From: Candidatus Hermodarchaeota archaeon
Lineage (GTDB): Archaea > Asgardarchaeota > Hermodarchaeia > Hermodarchaeales > Hermodarchaeaceae
Direction: 5' to 3'
Assembly (NCBI GenBank): GCA_016839995.1
Contig: JAEOTD010000129.1
Location: 1 to 18,014 of the forward strand
DNA: 18,014 bases
Position 1 is the stretch's first letter; each line of letters starts with the position of its first letter. This document shows, in pieces, positions 12,702 through 18,014 of the stretch. A program made the position numbers and the translations under genes. Below the pieces are notes generated by a model, which saw nothing but the letters and a program-made list of their open reading frames with translations, ran no database searches and was not told the origin of the DNA.

Positions 12702-13388
12702 ATGCCAGATGAAATTATTGTTGCACAAAAAGTCCAGAAGGAGTATCGGCGTGGCCGAGAAATCATCCATGCCCTCCGTGACATCAATCTCACCATCCGA
12801 TCCGGTGAATTCCTCGTCATCGAAGGCAAGAGCGGATGCGGGAAAACCACGCTCCTTAACGTCTTATCAGGTCTTGACCGACCAACCGATGGACGAATCA
12901 TCTTTGATCAAATGGATTTGACCGTAGTTGATGAACGGATTCTTCCAAAAATTCGACAAGAAAAAATTGGATTCATCTTTCAGCTCTTCAATCTCATCTC
13001 CACAATGACAGCGTATGAAAACGTTGCATCTCCCCTATGGCCCTCTACTCTGAAAGCAAAGGAGATAGATGACAAAGCCATGGAGGTCATTCGCGCAGTC
13101 GATATGGTGGAACGCAAAGATCACATTCCACGACAACTTTCAGGTGGCGAACAGCAACGAACGGCCATCGCTAGAGCCCTCGTGAACAAACCGAAGGTGG
13201 TCTTCGCCGACGAACCCACCGGTGACTTAGACACCAGCACTGGCGCTTCAATCATGCAGCTGCTTCGCAAACTCAACAAACAAGAGAAAATCACCTTCGT
13301 CGTCGTGACCCACGACCAAGAACTCATCAAATATGCAGACCGTCATTTCACAATGTCGGATGGCCGTCTAAGCGGTGGACGACGTTAG
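12702..13388 (+). CDS. ABC transporter ATPase, MacB/LolD type
   Basis: 228 residues, a complete nucleotide-binding subunit on the cytoplasmic face. Walker A GKSGCGKT (42-49), Q-loop Q94 in FIFQLFNL, signature LSGGEQQR (146-153), Walker B VVFADE (167-171), D-loop GDLD and switch histidine H204 are all intact. The FQxFNL...T..ENV pattern and the EPTGDLD sequence place it in the MacB/LolD/FtsE branch that pairs with FtsX-like permeases, in agreement with the gene 16 bases upstream. GGAGGATG precedes the ATG. Position 45 is Gly and 46 Cys in Walker A (GKSGCGKT), a common variant. Last gene of the 11462-13388 unit, ending close to a convergent gene. Confidence 0.94.
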   Translation: MPDEIIVAQKVQKEYRRGREIIHALRDINLTIRSGEFLVIEGKSGCGKTTLLNVLSGLDRPTDGRIIFDQMDLTVVDERILPKIRQEKIGFIFQLFNLISTMTAYENVASPLWPSTLKAKEIDDKAMEVIRAVDMVERKDHIPRQLSGGEQQRTAIARALVNKPKVVFADEPTGDLDTSTGASIMQLLRKLNKQEKITFVVVTHDQELIKYADRHFTMSDGRLSGGRR

Positions 13389-13409
13389 TCACTAGTTCCA
13401 AAGTGTTTA

Positions 13410-13434
13410 AGCCTATTTCAATTCAGGCTATTTT
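13410..13434 (+). terminator. Weak terminator after the ABC unit
   Basis: AGCCT (13410-13414) and AGGCT (13425-13429) form a 5-bp hairpin followed by a short T tract (ATTTTAC). It lies 20 bases past the ATPase stop and overlaps the end of the convergent ferredoxin-domain gene. Confidence 0.3.
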
Positions 13435-14537
13435 ACTGCTTTATCTAATTCCTTTCTACGCTTGGCCATTTGAGAATACAAATCGTCAAAGTCTTCAGGA
13501 GGAATATGGCGCTTATCTTTTTTCACAAGTTGAACAGCTTCAGAGGGACAATTGGCAACACAAACACCACACCCGATACACCGATCCAGATTGATAGTGG
13601 CAATCCCATCGTCAAGTGATATGGCCTCCATTTGGCATAACCCAACACATGTGCCGCACCCTGTGCACAAATCGGCATCTACTTCAGAATAGAAGTTTGT
13701 CGTGAAATACTCCACAGGGCGAGGAGCCGCTTTTACTCCCTCTATTCCACCACAACAACACCCACAGCAGCTGCACACGAATTCCAAGTTTTGAGTGTTA
13801 CTGGGCTGGAGAACCAAACCTTCATCTTGGTTTTGCTCGAGAATCGCAAGCATTTCTTCTTTAGAGACTTGACGACCCCATCCAAAATCAATATAGGCCT
13901 GCGTAAACGGCCCTACACCAAAACACAGTTCACGACGCTCAGTTGCTCTACATGGATTACCAGCGATGTCTTTGACTTGCCGACAGACACAGTCTATAAC
14001 TAGAAAAGGACCCTCTGACTGCTCGATAAGTTCACGAATGTTATCATAATTAGCAACGCTATCTTCCCGTCGGATACTTTCTCCAACTGGAATTGTCCGC
14101 ATTTGTGAAATACCAGTGGGCTGGATCTTACGTAAGGGTGGTGAACTGTAGAAATTCTTCATATCAGCTAAAAGTTCAGGTGTGAGTTTATCTACCTGGA
14201 ATTCAAAAATGCCAATGACCCACAGGGCATTGCCATAGAATTTGGTTTCTCCATCTCTATGGTAACTGATAATGCCTTTTTGCGCCATTACATCCAAGGT
14301 TTCCTCTAATTCCTGTTTGGATAGTCCTAGTTCTTTGACACGGGGATGGATATCGTCCACTGTTTCAGAGGCACGTGGTGTGAATCGGAGCTTAGTCGCG
14401 ATTTCCGCTTCCTTTGGAGTGAACAGGCGCTTCAACAAGCGTATCTCAGCCCCACCCTCTCTTTCGGGAAACCTTACCGGAAACTGATCCATATGCTGTT
14501 GTAACGCACGATACACTTCAACATCATCTTCAGTCAT
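13428..14537 (-). CDS. Winged-helix, cysteine-rich 2x[4Fe-4S] ferredoxin-domain protein
   Basis: 369 residues. A winged-helix-like region (about 32-105, LLKRLFTPKEAEIATKL to TKFYGNALW) is followed by a middle domain with C183, C185, C196 and C205 (DCVCR...C...C), a striking CSCCGCCCGG stretch (255-264), and two ferredoxin motifs: C291-x2-C294-x2-C297-x3-C301 and C320-x2-C323-x2-C326-x3-C330. The layout matches a widespread family of 4Fe-4S proteins in anaerobic archaea and bacteria whose function is not established; it should carry two cubane clusters plus at least one further metal centre. The winged-helix part may mediate protein contacts or redox-dependent DNA binding. GAGGG lies seven bases before the ATG. 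It is downstream of dodecin, separated by a terminator-like hairpin, so partial read-through is possible. No dedicated oxidoreductase partner is adjacent. Confidence 0.88.
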   Translation of the reverse strand: MTEDDVEVYRALQQHMDQFPVRFPEREGGAEIRLLKRLFTPKEAEIATKLRFTPRASETVDDIHPRVKELGLSKQELEETLDVMAQKGIISYHRDGETKFYGNALWVIGIFEFQVDKLTPELLADMKNFYSSPPLRKIQPTGISQMRTIPVGESIRREDSVANYDNIRELIEQSEGPFLVIDCVCRQVKDIAGNPCRATERRELCFGVGPFTQAYIDFGWGRQVSKEEMLAILEQNQDEGLVLQPSNTQNLEFVCSCCGCCCGGIEGVKAAPRPVEYFTTNFYSEVDADLCTGCGTCVGLCQMEAISLDDGIATINLDRCIGCGVCVANCPSEAVQLVKKDKRHIPPEDFDDLYSQMAKRRKELDKAVK

Positions 14538-14567
14538 ACAAGACCCTCAGGTTATTTTCACTTACTA

Positions 14568-14614
14568 CCATTCTTTCTCCTAATGTGTGTTTGTGTTTGA
14601 AAAAGAAAGAATGG
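14568..14614. repeat. Perfect 11-bp inverted repeat in the dodecin/ferredoxin gap
   Basis: CCATTCTTTCT (14568-14578) and AGAAAGAATGG (14604-14614) are exact complements around a 25-base spacer. The right arm coincides with the T-rich tract of the dodecin terminator, so this hairpin and the terminator hairpin at 14614-14635 are adjacent and could interact. Confidence 0.5.
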
Positions 14615-14635
14615 AGGGACGGGATTCCATCCCTC
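14600..14635 (-). terminator. Intrinsic terminator of dodecin
   Basis: On the minus strand GAGGGA and TCCCTC (14614-14619/14630-14635) form a 6-bp hairpin followed by a T-rich stretch (CATTCTTTCTTTTTC, 14612-14598). It starts 12 bases after the dodecin stop codon. Confidence 0.6.
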
Positions 14636-14646
14636 AACCAACTAGG

Positions 14647-14859
14647 CTATTCTTTGACGCCTTCAATCTTGAATGCAATCTTGACGGTTGCACGGTATTC
14701 AATGATTTTTCCGTCTTTGATGACAGCAGTCATTCTCTTGACATCAGCGCCGGTCAGCCCTCGAAGAGTTGCCGCAGCTGTTTTCACGGCTTGATTGGCA
14801 GCGTCTTCCCAGCTTTTCGTCGAGTTACCTACGAGTTCAATGACTTTGATAATACCCAT
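14647..14859 (-). CDS. Dodecin family flavin-binding protein
   Basis: 70 residues from ATG 14859, the usual dodecin length. The sequence follows the family closely: KVIELVGNSTKSWEDAANQA at the start, then KTAAATLRGLTGADVKRM and a C-terminal IKDGKIIEYRATVKIAFKIE strand. Dodecins form hollow dodecamers that store or buffer flavins (FMN/FAD/riboflavin in bacteria; riboflavin and lumichrome in haloarchaea). The flavin-stacking Trp found in several dodecins near the middle (W36 in Halobacterium) is replaced here by Gly/Ala within RGLTGADV, so the mode of flavin stacking may differ or the ligand may be another small molecule. GAGG lies eight bases before the ATG; an upstream TTG two codons earlier is less likely. 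It may be linked to flavoenzymes nearby, such as the FMN enzyme at 15542, by general role only. Confidence 0.9.
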   Translation of the reverse strand: MGIIKVIELVGNSTKSWEDAANQAVKTAAATLRGLTGADVKRMTAVIKDGKIIEYRATVKIAFKIEGVKE

Positions 14860-14936
14860 TAACAAAACCTCGCAACTTATTTGCTACAAAGTGAGCTTAA
14901 GGCTTTCTATCTGCAAAAGCATCTACGAATTTAGTA

Positions 14937-15341
14937 TCACTTAGCTGGTTTTTCAGGTTTCCAAATGAGTGCTCCTGCCATAACTGCTAACAGACCTGGA
15001 ATCATGGTAATTAACCCAAAGGTCCAGGTTGATAGCGGACTACGACCGATTAGAGGAATCATGAAACCAGCACCATACACTGCCCAGATTGTTCCAGAAG
15101 TAATCAAATCAACATGCTGAAATGAATCATATCCCAACCAAACAATCCAATAGAAGGAAATGAAGCCTGACAAACACCAGCCAAAAAACAGGTAGCCCAT
15201 AATTACCATTCCTTCAAAGGAATACGGAAGGAATAAGGCACTAATCATCATCGGCAAGGCGAATAACAGGGCTAGAAAGAAGAGAACCATCATGATTAAG
15301 GCTACGACTAAAATAAATCTACTAACCCCTCGGTGTGTCAT
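14937..15341 (-). CDS. Four-helix membrane protein of unknown function
   Basis: 134 residues with four predicted helices near 8-37, 44-68, 78-98 and 107-128, short loops and a Lys/Pro-rich cytoplasmic tail (WKPEKPAK). No motif, signal peptide or cysteine pair stands out, and I do not recognise a family. The ATG at 15341 has only a purine-rich stretch (GGAAAAA) about 15 bases upstream, so initiation may be weak or leaderless. It is divergent from the glutamate-synthase-family gene and 77 bases upstream of dodecin on the same strand; co-transcription with dodecin is possible but not shown. Confidence 0.62.
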   Translation of the reverse strand: MTHRGVSRFILVVALIMMVLFFLALLFALPMMISALFLPYSFEGMVIMGYLFFGWCLSGFISFYWIVWLGYDSFQHVDLITSGTIWAVYGAGFMIPLIGRSPLSTWTFGLITMIPGLLAVMAGALIWKPEKPAK

Positions 15342-15472
15342 AAATTTACTTTAGATTTTTCCTGCCTTAAAATTGAAGTGATACATTCCTGTTAGCAGTT
15401 CTTACTCCTAAGACAGCTTGCATACCTGTGTGGCAACAAGGAGACAGAGAATTAGACCGATACAACCAAAGT

Positions 15473-15480
15473 CTTTTTAA
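15473..15480 (+). promoter_or_regulatory. TATA box of the glutamate-synthase-family gene
   Basis: CTTTTTAA preceded by an A-rich BRE-like stretch (ACCAAAGT). Expected transcription start is near 15500, which puts the 16-base palindrome directly downstream and favours ATG 15542 as the translation start. Confidence 0.45.
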
Positions 15481-15505
15481 CGGAACCGAGTCAACGGCAA
15501 AGTCC

Positions 15506-15521
15506 CTTTACAATTGTAAAG
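15506..15521. promoter_or_regulatory. Perfect 16-base palindrome, likely repressor operator
   Basis: CTTTACAATTGTAAAG is a perfect palindrome lying 20 bases before ATG 15542 and just downstream of the expected transcription start. That position is typical of archaeal repressors that block RNA polymerase recruitment. The sequence differs from the GGAA-N6-TTCC site of methanogen NrpR. The regulator is unknown; an Lrp/AsnC-type dimer would suit a site like this. Confidence 0.6.
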
Positions 15522-15541
15522 ACCCCACGACACAAACAAAA

Positions 15542-17140
15542 ATGAGGTTTATTGTGATGGATGATAGTCGTTGTAACGCACGATCCACAGATGGTACCGC
15601 TCTTCGGACTCGCGATCCGAATCCGGTCAGTGGCATGTGTGGCATCTGCATCAGAGACTGCAAGGTCCTCTGTATGATCAGCAAATCTGCGTTTCGCGGT
15701 CATGAAGTGCTCTATCCTACAAACGAGTACTTTGGACAAAGCACCGCGTCCGCAAACAAAGACTTTGGGCTTGACTGGTCACACTTGCAGCTGCTCGCCG
15801 CACTCCAAGGTGCTGAAGGTATCGAAGCCGACTCAGACGTCGCACTGTTCCCCAACGCTGACGCCTCTACCTCCGTGGGTGGTATCCCACTCAAAGTGCC
15901 GATGCTCATTGCTGGGCTAGGCTCCACTGCAGTGGCGAAGAACCACTGGGAAGGCATCTCCATGGGCTCTGCCATGGCAGGAACCATTCAAACGGTTGGA
16001 GAGAATGTCGTCGCAATGGATAGCAACAGTGTGATCACGAAAGGTGAGATTACAAAAGCTCCTGACCTGAAGTTCCGTGTTGATTCGTACCGGAAGTTTT
16101 GGGATGGTAAGCATGGTGACATCGTGATTCAGACGAACGTTGAAGACCAACGGCTTGGAGTTGACACCTATGCGATTTCCAAGCTGGAAGTGAATGTGAT
16201 TGAACGCAAGTGGGGACAGGGCGCCAAGTCCATTGGCGGTGAAGTACGTCTGAAGACCCTTGACCGTGCAAAACTACTCAAGAGTCGTGGGTACGTAGTT
16301 CTCCCTGACCCTGAAGATCCCACTGTGCAGGAAGCCTTCAAGGAAGGGACGTTCAAAACCTTTGAGCGTCACAGCCGTGTTGGTATGCCTGACATGAGTA
16401 TCGTTGAAGACATTGAATGGCTCCGTGAACAAGGTGCGAAAAAAGTCTTCTTAAAGACTGGTGCCTACCGCCCCGCCGCAACGGCATTTGCTCTCAAGGT
16501 CGCTAGCGAAGCGAACATTGAAATGCTTACTCTTGATGGTGCTGGTGGTGGAACGGGAATGAGTCCGATGGCTCATATGAACGAACTCAGCACTCCTACT
16601 GTATATCTTGCGGCACAGGTGCTGAAAGGTTGCCAGATCTTGAAGAAGAAAGGCAAGCACGTTCCAGACATTTCAATTGCTGGTGGCTTTATCCATGAGG
16701 CCCAAGTTGTGAAGGCAATTGCTATGAGCAACTTCGGTGATGGTCCTTTCTTCAAGGCTGTTGCCGTCGCACGTTCACCACTGACAGCTGCCATGAAAGC
16801 GGATTACTTCATGCAGTTAGCCAAAGACGGCAAGCTTCCTAAGGGCTTTGTCGAAGATTACACTGATGATCCAGAGAAATTCTTCGTGGCTTCTACTCAC
16901 TTGAAGCACGAGTATGGCAACCGCTACAAGGAGATTCCAAAGCCCGCAATTGGTGTGTACACCTATTATGAGCGCATTCGTGTTGGTATCCAGCAACTGA
17001 TTGCTGGGATGCGGAAGTTCAAATTAGACCTTGTTGACCGCGATGACCTAATGGTTCTTTCACCCCTCGCGGCTGAGGTTACTGGACTTCGGATGCCTCA
17101 TCAGGTTGAAGCTGACGTCTTCGACAAAATGCTTGGCTGA
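15542..17140 (+). CDS. FMN-binding glutamate synthase family protein
   Basis: 532 residues from ATG 15542. The C-terminal two thirds is the TIM-barrel FMN domain of the GltB family: KTGAYRP, TLDGAGGGTGMSPMAHMNE (phosphate/FMN loop), DISIAGGFIHEAQVVKAIAM and GDGPFFKAVAVARSP. The usual glutamate-synthase 3Fe-4S motif with CPVGIAT is absent, so electrons must enter differently. Instead, the N-terminal part carries C33-x2-C36-x3-C40-x3-C44 (CGICIRDCKVLC), which could hold an Fe-S cluster. Glutaminase and NADPH-binding subunits are not adjacent. Members of this family include archaeal glutamate synthases and N-methylglutamate synthase subunits; exact substrates cannot be told. A GTG at 15428 would extend the frame by 38 residues but would place the TATA box and palindrome inside the gene, so it is rejected. 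No ribosome site precedes the chosen ATG. It ends in a strong terminator. Confidence 0.87.
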   Translation: MRFIVMDDSRCNARSTDGTALRTRDPNPVSGMCGICIRDCKVLCMISKSAFRGHEVLYPTNEYFGQSTASANKDFGLDWSHLQLLAALQGAEGIEADSDVALFPNADASTSVGGIPLKVPMLIAGLGSTAVAKNHWEGISMGSAMAGTIQTVGENVVAMDSNSVITKGEITKAPDLKFRVDSYRKFWDGKHGDIVIQTNVEDQRLGVDTYAISKLEVNVIERKWGQGAKSIGGEVRLKTLDRAKLLKSRGYVVLPDPEDPTVQEAFKEGTFKTFERHSRVGMPDMSIVEDIEWLREQGAKKVFLKTGAYRPAATAFALKVASEANIEMLTLDGAGGGTGMSPMAHMNELSTPTVYLAAQVLKGCQILKKKGKHVPDISIAGGFIHEAQVVKAIAMSNFGDGPFFKAVAVARSPLTAAMKADYFMQLAKDGKLPKGFVEDYTDDPEKFFVASTHLKHEYGNRYKEIPKPAIGVYTYYERIRVGIQQLIAGMRKFKLDLVDRDDLMVLSPLAAEVTGLRMPHQVEADVFDKMLG

Positions 17141-17172
17141 GACTTTTCTCAGCCTTTTCTTTCTTTTTTTCT
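17135..17172 (+). terminator. Strong intrinsic terminator of the glutamate-synthase-family gene
   Basis: GGCTGAGA (17135-17142) and TCTCAGCC (17147-17154) make a perfect 8-bp stem with a CTTT loop, followed by an 18-base T-rich tract. The stem includes the last codon and the TGA stop. Confidence 0.85.
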
Positions 17173-17196
17173 GAATTTCCATCGAAAGAGTTATGA

Positions 17197-17877
17197 TTAG
17201 GTTTCTGTGAGGTCGCGAGTATCGAGTTGGATTTCACAGTGTGGACACGTGCCTTTGACTTTCAGATACTCCAAGAAATGGGCCCGGTGGGCGTTGCCTT
17301 CGCAGTTGGGGCATTGGAGTGTTGATTCGGCGGGTTTAATGGTCCTGTTACATACCATACACAGATGTTGTGGGCCCCGAGTGGGTGTTGTGGCGTCATT
17401 GATGTGGGAGTCGTCGATGAGTTCGTGGGGATCCAAGTCAGTGTTGCAACGGGGGCAGACACCTTTAACTTTTAAAAATTCGAGAAAATGGATGCGATGA
17501 GCACGTCCTCGGCATTGTGGGCAGCAGAGTGTAGAGTCGAGGGGGATAATCGAGTTATTGCAAACAATGCAGACGGGTTGGGGACTGTCACAGTGGGGGC
17601 AGACGGTGGTTTCCGCGAGGATAGTGGCACCACATTCAGGACACATAGCAAGCTGAACAGGTGCATACGGGGGTCGTGATGGTGTTTGTGGGGTTTGCGA
17701 TTTTGATGGTTGTTGTCGGAGTGTCGTTCTGACCCGAGTTTGGCTTCGTCCCTGGCGAGTTTCGCGTTTGACCTTCGATAAGTCTCGAGCAACACCAACA
17801 CAGACTCCCACGAAAATAATAATTAAAATCAACCAAAATATGATATCAAAGAGACCAAATTGCAACCGATTTTCCAC
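17197..17877 (-). CDS. Membrane-anchored protein with zinc ribbon and two RING-like domains
   Basis: 226 residues. One N-terminal helix (about 10-30) anchors it, followed by a basic, Gln/Ser/Pro-rich linker (31-75), a zinc ribbon (C79/C82, C93/C96), and two near-identical eight-ligand modules: C103, C106, C119, C122, H127, H130, C141, C144 and C173, C176, C189, C192, H197, H200, C211, C214. The repeated CPxC(x4)AHxxHFLE(F/Y)LKVKGxCPxC resembles prokaryotic RING/treble-clef fingers (typical RING: C..C...C.H..H/C..C..WL...CP.C), so a cross-braced two-zinc fold is likely. RING domains recruit E2 ubiquitin-conjugating enzymes; an E3-like role at the membrane is possible but unproven, and no ubiquitin, E1 or E2 gene is in the window. 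The start is GTG 17877, a few bases after GGAAGG. The two modules arose by internal duplication. Confidence 0.82.
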   Translation of the reverse strand: MENRLQFGLFDIIFWLILIIIFVGVCVGVARDLSKVKRETRQGRSQTRVRTTLRQQPSKSQTPQTPSRPPYAPVQLAMCPECGATILAETTVCPHCDSPQPVCIVCNNSIIPLDSTLCCPQCRGRAHRIHFLEFLKVKGVCPRCNTDLDPHELIDDSHINDATTPTRGPQHLCMVCNRTIKPAESTLQCPNCEGNAHRAHFLEYLKVKGTCPHCEIQLDTRDLTET

Positions 17878-17990
17878 CAGCCTTCCATGTACACCTTAGA
17901 AGTTTAGGCTTATCTAGTTAGACCTTCTGGGGAAGCACTTTGTTATCGCGGTTTTTCTCTCTTATGGAGCCAAGTAGATAAGAGGACTTT

Positions 17991-18014
17991 ATGGATAGAT
18001 ACCCCGGACTTCGA
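17991..18014 (+). CDS. Possible start of a plus-strand gene, cut by the window edge
   Basis: ATG 17991 follows GAGG (17982-17985) by five bases and opens a frame MDRYPGLR that runs off the window. Only eight codons are visible, so no product can be named. The good ribosome site is the only support. Confidence 0.35.

Noticed and set aside
15428..15541. N-terminal extension of the glutamate-synthase-family protein from GTG 15428
   Set aside because: It would place a TATA box and a perfect palindrome inside the coding region, and the extra 38 residues do not resemble the family.
1..18014. CRISPR arrays, tRNA genes, insertion sequences, replication origin
   Set aside because: No regularly spaced repeats, no cloverleaf with a GTTCRA loop, no transposase gene and no Cdc6/Orc1 gene or origin-recognition repeats were found on either strand by reading.

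Overview
The window looks like part of an archaeal chromosome, most likely an Asgard archaeon of the Thorarchaeia type, although no marker gene proves this. The signs are: TATA boxes about 25 bases upstream of inferred starts together with Shine-Dalgarno (SD) sites; a TackOD1 zinc domain fused to an Lrp/AsnC regulator; secreted proteins with cadherin/Ig-like repeats and a C-terminal membrane anchor of the kind common in Asgard genomes; an archaeal-size NadE; and a membrane protein with two RING-like zinc domains. Coding density is moderate. Two clearly GC-richer, hairpin-rich stretches have no credible protein gene.

Layout. 1-510: start of a RidA-family deaminase (minus), divergent from a tiny ORF coupled to a 2x[4Fe-4S] ferredoxin. 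647-4394: two surface proteins on the minus strand (a C39-like cysteine peptidase and an alkaline phosphatase), each with signal peptide, Ig-like region and C-terminal membrane helix. Between them lie a small two-helix membrane protein (plus) and a candidate structured RNA on the minus strand with its own TATA box and intrinsic terminator (about 2505-2243). 4515-5270: seven-helix membrane protein. 5331-6116: about 790 bases of GC-rich non-coding DNA with hairpins, short repeats, a TTGTGA motif array and a second RNA candidate. 6117-8135: TackOD1-Lrp regulator, then a HEAT-repeat protein. 8028-11306 (minus): nadA-nadC-nadE plus a DUF2085-like membrane protein, i.e. quinolinate to NAD. 11462-13388 (plus): four-helix membrane protein, minimal FtsX-like permease and MacB/LolD-type ATPase. 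13428-15341 (minus): winged-helix/ferredoxin protein, dodecin and a four-helix membrane protein. 15542-17140 (plus): FMN-binding glutamate-synthase-family enzyme behind a perfect 16-base palindrome at its promoter and ending in a textbook terminator. 17197-17877 (minus): membrane-anchored zinc-ribbon/tandem RING-like protein. At the right edge a plus-strand gene may begin.

Working together: nadA, nadC and nadE form one NAD-synthesis operon (aspartate oxidase or dehydrogenase and NadD/NadM are not here). The three genes at 11462-13388 look like one transporter or membrane-remodelling unit. The regulator at 6117 is flanked by copies of the same short motifs, so it may control itself and the HEAT gene. 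The least explained and most interesting parts are the two non-coding, structured regions, the tandem RING-like protein and the palindrome-controlled glutamate-synthase-family gene.
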